Shown here piece after piece: positions 1 through 9,291 of a stretch of 58,396 nucleotides of DNA. Made by a program: the position numbers and the translations under genes. The notes under the pieces are model-generated. The model had not been told where the DNA came from, did not search any database, and was given only the letters and a program-made list of their open reading frames with translations. Origin of the DNA: Spartobacteria bacterium UBA6821 (GTDB lineage: Bacteria > Verrucomicrobiota > Verrucomicrobiia > Chthoniobacterales > UBA6821); NCBI GenBank assembly GCA_002452515.1, contig DKEN01000105.1, positions 1 through 58,396 on the forward strand. Reading direction: 5' to 3'. The first letter of the stretch is position 1; the number at the start of each line of letters is the position of its first letter.

Positions 1-1
1 C

Positions 2-184
2 CGGAGTCATCGTTTGAAGAATCTGGAGGGAGCTTTTGAAATCAAAGGGAAGGTGACGGAAGGAGCGAGTCTCTTGCTCGTGGACGATGTGACCACCACC
101 GGGACAACGCTGAACGCCTGTGCCGAGGTGCTCATGGAGGCTGGAGCCGGTGAAGTGTGTGCCGTGACCGTGGCGAGGGGGTAG
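2..184 (+). CDS. comF: ComF-family phosphoribosyltransferase, C-terminal end (5' truncated by window)
   Basis: Only the last 60 codons lie in the window; the gene begins upstream. The frame starting at base 2 contains the phosphoribosyl-pyrophosphate binding loop LLLVDDVTTTGTT, followed by a typical ComF ending (ACAEVLMEAGAGEVCAVTVARG). The upstream stretch RSHRLKNLEGAF matches the conserved RxxNLxGAF region of the ComF family. ComF proteins take part in natural DNA uptake or recombination, though the biochemical role is poorly defined. A comM-like gene lies further right in the window (31357-32892). The alternative is another type I phosphoribosyltransferase, but the ending is more ComF-like. 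Confidence 0.72.
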   Translation, partial: RSHRLKNLEGAFEIKGKVTEGASLLLVDDVTTTGTTLNACAEVLMEAGAGEVCAVTVARG

Positions 185-604
185 TGGTCGGAAAGTAAAA
201 AGTAAAAAGTGGAAAAGTTCGAAGGTGAAAAGGCGCGTGGGCACGCGGCTTTGCTTTCATCACTCCCGTGAAGGAAACCCTGCGGGCAACACTTGCGTGC
301 TGGCTATACCGTCCGTTCCCACGGATAGGTTTTGTCATTTGAAGCGAAAGTTGAGAACCAACCCGGTGGGAACGGGGGAGGTAGACTACGATGAAATCGT
401 AGCCCGAGGGGTGCCACGGCTTTGTGGGAGCAACGTGACATCATTTCTGAGGATCGGCAGACATAAGGTGATGGATTTATAACTTTTACAGCTATCGATT
501 TCTGCTCACTTCTCTGTTTCTCATTTCAGCTTTCAAGTTTCAAATTTCAGGTTTCTCTTGTTCGGCTTCCCATCAGCCTCCTTTTTATTGCAGTATTAAC
601 CCCC
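185..604. repeat. Intergenic region with degenerate short-word repeats at both ends
   Basis: This 420-bp gap has no convincing gene. Its left end is purine-rich with repeated AAAAAGT words (about 193-215). Its right end (about 524-556) is a pyrimidine-rich tract of TTTCAAGTTTCAAATTTCAG type. On the opposite strand the right end reads as GAAA-CTTGAAA words, so the two ends are roughly inverted in composition. A related word, GAAACTTGAAATTCAA, occurs at about 56574. The middle is GC-richer and holds an 85-codon open frame (225-482) that looks non-coding. The accD promoter probably lies at the right end, but no clear -35/-10 pair is visible. Confidence 0.45.
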
Positions 605-1441
605 ATGACGATTTTCAAGAAACCGACCCTCAAGTTTTCCGACAAGAAAAGGGAGATGCCGGAGGGGCTCTGGACGAAGTGTCCGGGTTGCTCGGAGATG
701 GTGCATCATCTTGCCATCGAGGAGAATCTCCGAGTCTGTCCGAAATGCGATTATCATTTCAGCATGGGGGCCATCGAGAGGATAGCCACGCTGGTTGATG
801 AGGGTTCTTTTGAGGAGAGGGATGCCGCAATGTCCGCTGTTGATCCCCTCGGATTCAAGGGAGTGGCCACCTATGAGGATCGTCTCGAGACGTATCGGAA
901 AAAGACCGGACTCATCGATGCGGTGATCACAGGATCAGGGCTGATGGGTGGTTATCCCATAGGACTGGCCGTGATGGATTTTTCCTTTCTGGCGGCGACC
1001 ATGGGTTCAGTGGTTGGCGAGAAAATTACCCGAATTATCGAGCTCTCCACAAAGGAGAAAAAGCCCGTGATCATCGTCTGCGCCTCCGGAGGCGCGCGCA
1101 TGTATGAGGGAATGCTTTCGCTGATGCAGATGGCCAAGACCAGCGGTGCGCTGGCACGCCACAGTGAGGCCGGACTTCCCTATATCGCCGTGTTGACCAA
1201 TCCGACCACGGCCGGAGTGATGGCGAGTTTTGCCACACTTGGCGATATCACGCTTGCAGAGCCGAAAAGCATGATCGGTTTTGCCGGGCCTCGCGTCATT
1301 CGTGAGACGACCCATCAGGAACTGCCCACCGGATTCCAGACTGCTGAGTTTCTCTTGGAGCACGGTCTTATCGATGAAATTGTCCCCAGGGCAAAACTCC
1401 GCGAGACGATCATTACGATTCTAGGCAATTTGATCTCTTAA
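605..1441 (+). CDS. accD: Acetyl-CoA carboxylase carboxyltransferase subunit beta
   Basis: AccD pairs with AccA to move the carboxyl group from carboxybiotin to acetyl-CoA, giving malonyl-CoA for fatty-acid synthesis in the cytoplasm. The 278-residue protein has the family's N-terminal zinc ribbon, with cysteines at 26, 29, 45 and 48 (CPGC and CPKC). A crotonase-fold carboxyltransferase domain follows, with the conserved segments VVGEKITRIIE, CASGGARMYEGMLSLMQMAK and TNPTTAGVMASFA. Length is normal. folC follows after 30 bp, the accD-folC order seen in many bacteria, so the two are probably co-transcribed. Confidence 0.97.
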   Translation: MTIFKKPTLKFSDKKREMPEGLWTKCPGCSEMVHHLAIEENLRVCPKCDYHFSMGAIERIATLVDEGSFEERDAAMSAVDPLGFKGVATYEDRLETYRKKTGLIDAVITGSGLMGGYPIGLAVMDFSFLAATMGSVVGEKITRIIELSTKEKKPVIIVCASGGARMYEGMLSLMQMAKTSGALARHSEAGLPYIAVLTNPTTAGVMASFATLGDITLAEPKSMIGFAGPRVIRETTHQELPTGFQTAEFLLEHGLIDEIVPRAKLRETIITILGNLIS

Positions 1442-1471
1442 TTACCCGCTGGTTGAGGAGAGCTTCATTCC

Positions 1472-2734
1472 ATGGATGATTCCTCCGAACTCTGGGAGTG
1501 GTTGAACGCAGCCCAGCATCGCGGGGTGCAACCGGGGTTAGATAGAATGGTTCGTCTTCTTGCCTGCCTTGGAAACCCCGAGCGCGAATTGCGGTGCCTC
1601 CATGTGGCTGGGACCAATGGAAAAGGGTCTGTCTGTGCCTTTGCCGAATCGATCCTGAGAGCCGCTGGCTACCGCACCGGATTTTATTCCTCGCCTCATC
1701 TTGTTGATTTTTCGGAGAGGATCAGGATCAATGGTGAGCCTACGCCTCGTGCGGTGGTTGAAGAGGGGATCAGGCACTTACGGAGGGCGTGTACTACCTG
1801 GAGTCAGGAAGAGTTGCCAACCTACTTCGAACTGGTGACAGCGCTTGCCTTTGATCTTTTTGCCCGTGCGGGGTGTGAGGTCGTTGTCTTGGAAACCGGA
1901 CTTGGCGGGCGTCTGGATGCCACGAATACCGCGCCAAAGATCGCCTGTGCCATCACCCCAATCGCCCTGGATCATATGGAATGGCTAGGTGACTCACTTG
2001 GCAGGATCGCGCGTGAGAAGGCGGGCATCATGCGTCCCGATATTCCTGCCGTGATTGCTCCGCAGCAAGCGGAAGCTGCCGATGCCCTGCTGCTTGCCGC
2101 ACGGGAGATGGGTGTTCCCTGCAAATGGGTGACAGAATCTCTTGCTGTCAACTTTACCCCTGGTCTTACCGGGTCGTATCAGCGTGCCAATGCGGCCCTG
2201 GCTTTGGAATTGATCAAGGCAGGTGGTTTTCACCCTTCGCCGGGGGAGATTCAGCAGGGTTTGTCGACGGTTTCCTGGCCGGGAAGATTTCAGCGGGTGA
2301 AGGGGGGACGTTTGATTCTGGATGGGGCTCATAATCCGCATGCCGTCCGTCAACTCGTCGAGACATGGCGTGAGGAATATGGGACTCAACAATGCCGGCT
2401 GATTTTCGGGGCGCTCTCAGACAAGGCGCCCCAGGAGATGCTTTCGATCCTTGAACCGATCGCCGAGGAGCTATTGTTGGTGCCTGTGGCCTCTCCAAGA
2501 TCGGTGAACCCGGAACTTTACCTTGGGACTCTTAAAGTACCCCATCGTATTCTTGGAAGCCTGCATGAAGCTCTGGATCTTGCCCTGAATGATTCCCTAA
2601 CCAGGGATTTACAGAATTGTGATGGGGCAGGAAAGCCTCAGAATCCCCCTGTTTTACTCACCGGATCGCTTTTTCTGGTCGGAGAGGCCCTTTCTTTGGA
2701 ATCGGGCGCGTCATTCACCCCGCGCAGTCAGTAA
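1472..2734 (+). CDS. folC: Bifunctional folylpolyglutamate synthase / dihydrofolate synthase
   Basis: FolC adds glutamate to dihydropteroate or to folates, using ATP, to make and retain folate cofactors. The 420-residue protein shows the Mur-ligase-type P-loop HVAGTNGKGSV near residue 43, the LETGLGGRLDATN segment, ITPIALDHMEWLG with the metal-site lysine region REKAGIMR, and the C-terminal LDGAHNPHAV motif. A purine-rich GAGGAG lies about 11 bases before the ATG at 1472. It follows accD closely and is closed by a hairpin at 2743-2760. Confidence 0.95.
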   Translation: MDDSSELWEWLNAAQHRGVQPGLDRMVRLLACLGNPERELRCLHVAGTNGKGSVCAFAESILRAAGYRTGFYSSPHLVDFSERIRINGEPTPRAVVEEGIRHLRRACTTWSQEELPTYFELVTALAFDLFARAGCEVVVLETGLGGRLDATNTAPKIACAITPIALDHMEWLGDSLGRIAREKAGIMRPDIPAVIAPQQAEAADALLLAAREMGVPCKWVTESLAVNFTPGLTGSYQRANAALALELIKAGGFHPSPGEIQQGLSTVSWPGRFQRVKGGRLILDGAHNPHAVRQLVETWREEYGTQQCRLIFGALSDKAPQEMLSILEPIAEELLLVPVASPRSVNPELYLGTLKVPHRILGSLHEALDLALNDSLTRDLQNCDGAGKPQNPPVLLTGSLFLVGEALSLESGASFTPRSQ

Positions 2735-2742
2735 AAAAGCCC

Positions 2743-2760
2743 CCCCGAGGACGCTTGGGG
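2743..2760 (+). terminator. Probable intrinsic terminator after folC
   Basis: CCCCGAG (2743-2749), a 4-base loop and CTTGGGG (2754-2760) form a 7-bp stem containing one G-T pair. A T-run begins at about 2770, slightly further downstream than is ideal. Confidence 0.55.
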
Positions 2761-2910
2761 TCGGGCAATCTTTTTTCCATGTTTATTTCCGACCCTGCTG
2801 CCGGTTCGGCTTGTGAGGGATCGATTCCTGCCTGAAAATACGGCCTGAGAAGCTAAAAGACCCTGGCTTTAAAAGAGAAAAAAAGAAAAAAGAAAAAATG
2901 AGAATTCTCG

Positions 2911-2938
2911 TTGACCCATCATACAGATGTGCTCTACA
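2911..2938 (+). promoter_or_regulatory. Sigma70-like promoter of nrdAB
   Basis: TTGACC (2911-2916) and TCTACA (2933-2938) are separated by 16 bp, a reasonable housekeeping-type pair. The predicted start of transcription near 2945 places the NrdR box (2963-2978) just downstream, where a bound repressor would block elongation or initiation. Confidence 0.45.
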
Positions 2939-2962
2939 CATTGTGGTGCCGGGATTGCCGAG

Positions 2963-2978
2963 ACACAATATATAGTGT
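2963..2978. promoter_or_regulatory. NrdR box
   Basis: ACACAATATATAGTGT matches the palindromic NrdR-box consensus (acaCwAtATaTwGtgt) essentially perfectly. NrdR is the zinc-finger/ATP-cone repressor of ribonucleotide reductase genes. The box sits between the promoter and the ATG at 2981. A second box is usual about 31 bp away, but the sequence there is only weakly similar. Confidence 0.85.
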
Positions 2979-2980
2979 TT

Positions 2981-5869
2981 ATGGAACTTTTCCCAAAAAA
3001 ACCAACACCTTTACCAAAATCCATGGAACCACTCTCAGGACAGCTCTCCCTGAACGGAGTTGATCCCCTTCAGGGGCGTGAATTCATCGTCCTCAAGCGA
3101 GATGGACGCAGCGAACCCTTCAACGAAGAACGCATACGACTTGCCGTGGAGTGCGCCTTCAAGGCCGATCGTGATATTCCAAGCGACTACACACTCCCAC
3201 CTGAGGATCAGGCTGCAGTACTTTCAGTGACCAGTGCGGTGGTTCAGCGCCTTTTCAGTCGTGCCATGCGTGGTGAGGAGCTCGAAATCGAGCGGATTCA
3301 GGATGCCGTGGAAGAGGCCCTGATGACTCAGGGACATGTTCAGGTAGCCCGTCGGTATATCATTTACCGCGAAGATCGCCGCAAGGCCCGCGCCCTGAGA
3401 GGGGATCGCGATGTTTCCGGAAACATGCAGGCGGAGATTTCCGTCACGCTCAAGGATGGAACCAAAGAGACTCTTGAACCCCAGCGTGTGCGTCGTACCC
3501 TGATCCGTGCCTGCCGCGGATTTGAGGATCGGAGCGATGCCCGGGACATGGCCGACGAGACCATGCGCAATATCTACGACGGTGTGCGCATCGACGAAAT
3601 CGAAAAAGCGATGGTCTTCGCCGCCAAGTCTCGTATCGAGCTTGAGCCGGCCTACGGTTATATCACCGCCCGCCTCCTCCTGGATGTCATCTACCGCGAG
3701 ACACTGCCGGGTTATCAGCACTATCATGATCTTGCCGTGGCTCATGCCACCCGCTTCAAGAGCTATCTGGAGGAGGGCGTTGCCGCCGACCGGATCAGCC
3801 CGAAATTGTTGGAATTTGATCTGGAAAAAATCGCCTCGGCGCTCAAACCGGAACGCGATCTTCAGTTTAACTACATGGGGCTGCAGACCATCTATGACCG
3901 CTATCTGATCCATATCGGAGGCCGACGGATCGAGTCTCCCCAGTTCTTCTGGATGCGCGTCTCGATGGGACTTTCCATCAATGAAGGGGATCAAAAAAAT
4001 GACCGGGCGATCGAGTTCTACGAACTTCTTTCCAGTTTCCTCTTCACCTCCTCCACGCCGACGCTCTTCAACAGCGGCACACTCCATCCCCAGCTGAGTT
4101 CCTGCTACCTGACCACGGTGATGGATGATCTGGATCATATTTTCAAATGCATCAGTGATGATGCCCGACTCTCCAAGTGGGCCGGTGGTCTTGGCAATGA
4201 CTGGACCAATGTTCGCGGAACGGGTTCCCTCATCAAGGGAACCAACGGTGAAAGTCAGGGAGTGATTCCATTCCTCAAGGTCGCCAACGACACCGCTGTG
4301 GCGGTCAATCAGGGCGGAAAAAGAAAAGGGGCCATGTGCGCCTATCTGGAGACCTGGCATCTCGATATCGAGGACTTTCTCGAACTCCGTAAGAATGTTG
4401 GTGACGAACGCCGTCGTACGCCTGACATGAATACCGCCAACTGGATTCCCGATCTCTTCATGAAGAGGGTTCGTGAAAACGGACAGTGGACGCTTTTCAG
4501 CCCGAGCGATGTGCCTGACCTGCATGATCTTTATGGGCGCGCGTTCGAGGAGCGTTATGCGGAATATGAGACGATGGCGGATCGCGGTGAAATCGCCCTC
4601 TTCAAACGTGTCGAGGCCGCCACAATCTGGCGTAAAATCCTCTCGATGGTTTTTGAGACCGGTCATCCCTGGATCACCTTCAAGGATCCCTCAAACCTCC
4701 GCTCTCCCCAGGATCATACCGGGGTGGTGCACAGTTCCAATCTCTGCACGGAAATTCTGCTCAATACCTCGGCTGACGAAACCGCTGTCTGCAATCTTGG
4801 CTCCATCGGGCTCCCCCTCCATATCAAGAACGGGGAACTGGATCTGACGTTGCTTGAGAAGACAGTTCGCACCGCCATGCGGATGCTCGATAATGTCATC
4901 GACATCAATTATTACCCGACTCCTGAAGCCAAAAATTCCAACCTTCGGCATCGACCAGTCGGTCTTGGGTTCATGGGCTTTCAAGATGCCCTTTACAGGA
5001 TGAAGATCAGCTATGCCAGCGAGGCTGCTGTGGAGTTTGCCGACAAGAGCATGGAAGCGATTTCCTATTTTGCCATTCTTGCATCTTCGGAACTGGCTGC
5101 CGAGCGCGGTGCCTACAAAACCTTTGCCGGTTCCAAATGGAATCGCGGTCTCCTTCCGATCGACACCATCGATCTCCTGGAACAGGAGCGTGGCGTGCCC
5201 GTTACGATGGATCGTTCCAGCTCGCTTGATTGGAATGTCGTGCGTGCTTCGATCCGCAAATACGGCATGCGTAACAGCAACACCATGGCGATTGCTCCGA
5301 CTGCGACGATCTCCAATATCACCGGTGTTTCACAGTCGATCGAACCGACCTTTAAAAATCTCTTCGCCAAGGGAAACCTGAGTGGTGATTTCACGGTCAT
5401 CAACAGCTACCTCGTCGAGGATCTCAAGGGACTTGGTCTCTGGGATCGCAAGATGATGGAAGAACTCAAGTACATGGATGGTTCCATTCAGAGCATCGAC
5501 CGGATTCCCGAGGAAATCCGCGAAATCTACCGCACGGCCTTTGAGGTGGATCCTATGTGGTATGTCGAATGCGCCAGTCGTCGTCAGAAATGGATCGATA
5601 TGGGGCAGTCACTCAATCTCTACATCGCTGCACCGAGCGGACGAAAACTTAATGATATGTACATGCATGCCTGGGAGTGCGGTCTGAAGACCACCTATTA
5701 TCTTCGTTCCGTGGCTGCCTCCACCAAGGAAAAGTCTACCCTGCAATCCCGCCCCACCTGGGTCAATCAACCCAAAAAGAAGGAATCGAAGGAATTCACT
5801 CCCGAGCAGGTTCAGGCTTGCAGCCTGGAGGCCATGCGCAACGGCGGTGAATGCGAGGCATGCCAATAA
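2981..5869 (+). CDS. nrdA: Class I ribonucleoside-diphosphate reductase, alpha (catalytic) subunit
   Basis: This subunit reduces ribonucleoside diphosphates to deoxy forms for DNA synthesis. The 962-residue product begins with two ATP-cone regulatory domains in a row (roughly residues 35-130 and 145-240). The catalytic barrel follows, with the disulfide cysteines in LSSCYLTT and VCNLGS, the thiyl-radical motif SNLCTE, the radical-transfer pair in TTYYLRS, and a C-terminal redox pair in CEACQ. The frame is open from 2927, but that start would precede the predicted transcript start. The ATG at 2981, just after the NrdR box, is preferred, and 3023 is a second option. nrdB follows after 83 bp. 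Confidence 0.96.
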   Translation: MELFPKKPTPLPKSMEPLSGQLSLNGVDPLQGREFIVLKRDGRSEPFNEERIRLAVECAFKADRDIPSDYTLPPEDQAAVLSVTSAVVQRLFSRAMRGEELEIERIQDAVEEALMTQGHVQVARRYIIYREDRRKARALRGDRDVSGNMQAEISVTLKDGTKETLEPQRVRRTLIRACRGFEDRSDARDMADETMRNIYDGVRIDEIEKAMVFAAKSRIELEPAYGYITARLLLDVIYRETLPGYQHYHDLAVAHATRFKSYLEEGVAADRISPKLLEFDLEKIASALKPERDLQFNYMGLQTIYDRYLIHIGGRRIESPQFFWMRVSMGLSINEGDQKNDRAIEFYELLSSFLFTSSTPTLFNSGTLHPQLSSCYLTTVMDDLDHIFKCISDDARLSKWAGGLGNDWTNVRGTGSLIKGTNGESQGVIPFLKVANDTAVAVNQGGKRKGAMCAYLETWHLDIEDFLELRKNVGDERRRTPDMNTANWIPDLFMKRVRENGQWTLFSPSDVPDLHDLYGRAFEERYAEYETMADRGEIALFKRVEAATIWRKILSMVFETGHPWITFKDPSNLRSPQDHTGVVHSSNLCTEILLNTSADETAVCNLGSIGLPLHIKNGELDLTLLEKTVRTAMRMLDNVIDINYYPTPEAKNSNLRHRPVGLGFMGFQDALYRMKISYASEAAVEFADKSMEAISYFAILASSELAAERGAYKTFAGSKWNRGLLPIDTIDLLEQERGVPVTMDRSSSLDWNVVRASIRKYGMRNSNTMAIAPTATISNITGVSQSIEPTFKNLFAKGNLSGDFTVINSYLVEDLKGLGLWDRKMMEELKYMDGSIQSIDRIPEEIREIYRTAFEVDPMWYVECASRRQKWIDMGQSLNLYIAAPSGRKLNDMYMHAWECGLKTTYYLRSVAASTKEKSTLQSRPTWVNQPKKKESKEFTPEQVQACSLEAMRNGGECEACQ

Positions 5870-5952
5870 AAGCCTGGAGCACCATCAAGCAAACCACTGG
5901 AAGATCCCTTCATCCTCAAGTAAAGTAACCCTAGCCAACCGGAAACTCCACC

Positions 5953-7014
5953 ATGTCCTGCTGCAACGCCTCCACCGAAAAACCCACAGCTCACGACCTC
6001 ACCAAGAGGATTGATGCCGATCAGAAACGCCTCGTCAACTGCAAGCAGGTTGATGTCAACCAGCTCATGCCCCTGAAATATCATTGGGCTTGGGATTACT
6101 ACACCAAAGGGTGCGCCAACCATTGGATGCCCAATGAGGTTGCTATGCAGGGTGACATCGAGCTTTGGAAATCGAACCGCCTCACTGCCGAGGAAAGGCA
6201 GGTGATTCTCCGTAATCTTGGTTTTTTCAGCACGGCGGAAAGTCTCGTGGGTAACAATATCGTGCTGGCGATCTTCAAGCATGTGACCAATCCGGAGGCT
6301 CGTCAGTACCTGCTTCGTCAGGCCTTTGAAGAGGCGATTCACACCCACACCTTCCAGTATATCGTAGAGAGTCTCTCGCTCGATCAGCGTGAGGTCTTCA
6401 ATATGTACCACGAGGTGAATTCCATCAATGAGAAGGATGCCTTTGAGATGAAGCTCACCTCCGCGATCATGGAGGAGGGATTCAATACCGATACTCCGGA
6501 TGGCCTGCGCACCTTCCTCAAGAATCTTGTCGGCTTCTATGTCATCATGGAGGGAATCTTCTTCTATAGCGGATTCGTGATGCTCCTTTCCTTCAAGCGT
6601 CAGAACAAAATGGTAGGAATCGGCCAGCAGTTCGAATACATCATGCGCGACGAGTCGATCCATCTGAATTTTGGCATCGATCTGATCAACGGTATCCGTG
6701 AGGAAAATCCTGGGATTTGGAACGAGGAGTTCGAGGCTGAGATCCGTGCCATGATTCTTCAAGCAGTCGAGTTGGAAGTTGCCTACGCCCAAGACTGTAT
6801 GCCAAAGGGTATTCTCGGGCTTAACGCCGGACTTTTCCGTGAGTATGTCCAGTACATCGCGGATCGCCGCTTTGACCGACTCAACATGACAAGCCAGTTC
6901 GGGAGCCAGAATCCGTTCCCATGGATGAGCGAAGCGATGGATCTTTCCAAAGAGCAGAACTTCTTTGAGGGTAGAGTTACGGAGTATCAGACGGCTGCAT
7001 CCCTTGAATGGTAA
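5953..7014 (+). CDS. nrdB: Ribonucleotide reductase beta subunit, class Ic type (Mn/Fe, radical tyrosine replaced by Phe)
   Basis: This is the 353-residue small subunit that generates the oxidant for NrdA. At the position of the usual radical tyrosine it has phenylalanine: in [11 protein letters not shown] the metal ligands are E127 and H130 and the residue four after the His is F134 (codon 6352-6354). The first metal ligand, normally Asp, is Glu (FFSTAE, E96). Both changes mark class Ic enzymes such as Chlamydia trachomatis NrdB, which use a Mn(IV)/Fe(III) centre. From memory, long stretches ([31 protein letters not shown]) match the chlamydial protein. The later ligand region [12 protein letters not shown] is intact. 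It shares the nrdA transcript and ends before a strong terminator. Confidence 0.96.
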   Translation: MSCCNASTEKPTAHDLTKRIDADQKRLVNCKQVDVNQLMPLKYHWAWDYYTKGCANHWMPNEVAMQGDIELWKSNRLTAEERQVILRNLGFFSTAESLVGNNIVLAIFKHVTNPEARQYLLRQAFEEAIHTHTFQYIVESLSLDQREVFNMYHEVNSINEKDAFEMKLTSAIMEEGFNTDTPDGLRTFLKNLVGFYVIMEGIFFYSGFVMLLSFKRQNKMVGIGQQFEYIMRDESIHLNFGIDLINGIREENPGIWNEEFEAEIRAMILQAVELEVAYAQDCMPKGILGLNAGLFREYVQYIADRRFDRLNMTSQFGSQNPFPWMSEAMDLSKEQNFFEGRVTEYQTAASLEW

Positions 7015-7055
7015 GATTCTGAAGAGAGTTTTATTTTAGGATTTCCCTCCCGAAG

Positions 7056-7122
7056 TCCCGAAACCCAGAGGCAGCCCGCAGCCGGATTAGATCCTGGAGG
7101 CGGGCTGTTCCGTTTTTCGGGA
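7056..7122 (+). terminator. Intrinsic terminator after nrdB
   Basis: The inner stem is CAGCCCGC (7072-7079) with GCGGGCTG (7100-7107), 8 bp perfect, followed by TTCCGTTTTT. An outer pair, TCCCGAAA (7056-7063) with TTTCGGGA (7115-7122), could form a longer nested or alternative structure. Confidence 0.8.
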
Positions 7123-7138
7123 TTTAGGCTCTAGCCTT

Positions 7139-7150
7139 TTAGACTGTTAG
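7139..7150. repeat. Copy of the TTAGACTGTTAG intergenic word
   Basis: TTAGACTGTTAG, preceded by TTTAGGCTCTAGCCTTT, resembles the words GTTTAGGCTGTTAGACTATTAG at about 56525-56546 and their inverted form at about 56660-56690. It lies just upstream of the secreted protein gene at 7180. Confidence 0.4.
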
Positions 7151-7179
7151 TGCAGAAGGGAAGCGAATCTATTTTTTGA

Positions 7180-9291
7180 ATGAACCAACGCCTGCTTCTG
7201 ATTCTCTCGCTGTTAGCTTCTGGGCTGCTTCGTGCAGCCGAGCAGTCAAGCGAGATGACGCTTTCGATAGAGACGAATCATCCGATCGCGAGTTTTGATC
7301 CCCGCACTGCTCTTGGAGCAGGATTGGACGGACATTGGCAGGGAGAGACAAAGGAGATGTACACTTCACGGAATATCAACCGAATGCTTGGAGCTGGGCT
7401 AGGACCTGTGTCAGTCAGGTTGCGCACGGAATTAGCGGTTGAGGCGTGGCATTGGAATCCGAAGGGGAGCTGGAGCGATCCAGGAAATGCCCAAGGCTAC
7501 TGGACCTCGGGTGCGACACCCGATCCCTCCCACCCGATTCTCCTTTCGTACGGCTACAAGCTTCCGCGTCGGGGAAACACCCTTGATGAGGCCAATGACG
7601 ATGGTTACTCAATGCTTGATGACGGGGATCCTAAAACATTTTGGAAAAGCAACCCATATCTCAGCAAGGCCTACACGGGCGAGCCTGATGCGACTCATCC
7701 GCAATGGGTGGTTCTGGATTTTGGAAAGCAGGTGCCGGTCAATGTGCTCCGGATTCAATGGGCGGAGCCGTATGCCACGAAATTTGACGTGGAGTATGCA
7801 AAAAGCGGCCGCGTCTATTTCGGAGGACATCCCTGGAATGTCTGGAAAAGTTTTCCACATGGTAGGATTGACCATGGAAACGGAGGAGGGCAGGAGGTAA
7901 GACTTTCCGACGCGCCTGTCATGGCTCGTTATCTCCGAGTTTGGATGACCGGAGGTTCCCAAACGGCTCTCGCTGGATCGAGTGATCCCCGAGATGCGAT
8001 GGGATACGCCATTCGCGAAATCAGTGCAGGAACCTGCGATGCCAAGGGAGTTTTTCATGATCAGATAACGCATTCTCCCGATCATCTGCAGACGCTAACC
8101 TATGCCTCGTCCACCGATCCCTGGCATCGTGCCCAAGACCGGGATCCGCATGTCGAGCAGCCGGGAGTTGATCTTATTGCACAGTGCGGCATCACGCGTG
8201 GATTGCCGATCATGCTTTCCATTCCCGTCTACTATGACACGCCAGAAAACGCTGCCGCGCTGGCATCCTATATCCGACGAAACAGGATCTCGGTGGGACG
8301 CTACGAACTCGGGGAGGAACCTGATGGTCAGCGTGTAGGGCCGAAGGATTTCGGAGCGCTTTATGCCCAGACAGCCCGCGCAATGAGAGGTGTGTTGCCC
8401 GCTAAATCCATTCTTGGCGGCCCAAGTTTTGTGACAGTCGATTCGGAGAAGAATGACGATACCTACCGGTTCGATCACCGCTGGTGGATCAGGGATTTTC
8501 GTCATGAACTTTCACGACAAGGCCAATCAGCAAATTTTCAATTCCTCTCCTTTGAGTGGTATCCCTTTGACGAGGTGGGAGAGAAGGAATCAGACCAACT
8601 TCCGAGATCCTACGAAATGCTCGGCAGGGCGATGAAACGACTGCTTCCCTTGGGAATTCCGCTTGTCGTGGGTGAGGCAAATTATTCCGTCTTTTCGTGC
8701 CAGCAGGAGGTGGATCTCGGCGGAGCACTCCTTAACGCCGAGATGCCGGCGCAATTTCTCTCGATGGGGGGGAGTGCCTTTTATTTCTACAGCTATGAGC
8801 CGAATAAACTGGAGGAATCTTATGATGATTCTTGGGGCAACCAGATGATGCTCTTGCAGTCCCCACATGGGGCAGATCCCATTGCTCTTGCCCCGTTTTA
8901 TGCACTCCGTCTCCTGACTCAGGAGTGGATGTCGCCCCTGGGTGGGGAGCATCAGGCTTATTCCGTAAAAACCAATCTTCCACCTTCGGAGCAAAATCGA
9001 ATCTGTATTTTTGCACTGAAGCGACCCGATAAAAGCTGGGCTTTGCTGGTCATCAACAAGAATGTCTCGCAATCAGTCTCGCTTTCCCTCAAATCGACTC
9101 CACTGAAGGAGGCAAGCCGTCTTGTAAGCTACTCGGCTCAGAATTATGTATGGAGGCCGGATGGAGCAACTGGTCATCCTCTGATGAATCATGCGCCTTC
9201 CTGTTTCAGCCTTCCATCTGGTCAACCCGTGGTGATTCTCCCTTGGTCGGTTTCCGTGATCAGCGAGGCTAACGTAAAAAAAACCAACTGA
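7180..9291 (+). CDS. Secreted glycoside-hydrolase-like protein with discoidin (F5/8 type C) domain
   Basis: This 703-residue protein has an N-terminal signal peptide (LLLILSLLASGLLRAAEQ). Residues about 135-285 resemble a discoidin/F5-8C carbohydrate-binding domain (SMLDDGDPKTFWKS, WVVLDFGKQVPVNVLRIQW, ARYLRVWMTGG). The following region resembles a clan-A TIM barrel. YELGEEPDG is a plausible acid/base glutamate site, and VVGEANYS a plausible nucleophile site. A beta-sandwich-like end follows. The likely role is extracytoplasmic polysaccharide breakdown or binding, with unknown substrate. The exact GH family cannot be fixed by eye. Its last 23 bp overlap the convergent chromate transporter gene. 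Confidence 0.75.
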   Translation: MNQRLLLILSLLASGLLRAAEQSSEMTLSIETNHPIASFDPRTALGAGLDGHWQGETKEMYTSRNINRMLGAGLGPVSVRLRTELAVEAWHWNPKGSWSDPGNAQGYWTSGATPDPSHPILLSYGYKLPRRGNTLDEANDDGYSMLDDGDPKTFWKSNPYLSKAYTGEPDATHPQWVVLDFGKQVPVNVLRIQWAEPYATKFDVEYAKSGRVYFGGHPWNVWKSFPHGRIDHGNGGGQEVRLSDAPVMARYLRVWMTGGSQTALAGSSDPRDAMGYAIREISAGTCDAKGVFHDQITHSPDHLQTLTYASSTDPWHRAQDRDPHVEQPGVDLIAQCGITRGLPIMLSIPVYYDTPENAAALASYIRRNRISVGRYELGEEPDGQRVGPKDFGALYAQTARAMRGVLPAKSILGGPSFVTVDSEKNDDTYRFDHRWWIRDFRHELSRQGQSANFQFLSFEWYPFDEVGEKESDQLPRSYEMLGRAMKRLLPLGIPLVVGEANYSVFSCQQEVDLGGALLNAEMPAQFLSMGGSAFYFYSYEPNKLEESYDDSWGNQMMLLQSPHGADPIALAPFYALRLLTQEWMSPLGGEHQAYSVKTNLPPSEQNRICIFALKRPDKSWALLVINKNVSQSVSLSLKSTPLKEASRLVSYSAQNYVWRPDGATGHPLMNHAPSCFSLPSGQPVVILPWSVSVISEANVKKTN

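Noticed and set aside
225..482. 85-codon open frame in the gap before accD
   Set aside because: Composition is unlike a protein (scattered Arg/Cys/Pro, no family), it overlaps the repeat words, and no ribosome site is visible.
2932..2947. Second NrdR box at the expected 31-bp spacing
   Set aside because: The bases there match the consensus at too few positions to be called.
3224..4666. 480-codon antisense open frame inside nrdA
   Set aside because: It is a mirror of the codon bias of nrdA; the sense frame carries all RNR motifs.
5812..6792. 326-codon antisense open frame across nrdA/nrdB
   Set aside because: nrdB on the plus strand is unambiguous and the antisense protein has no recognisable features.
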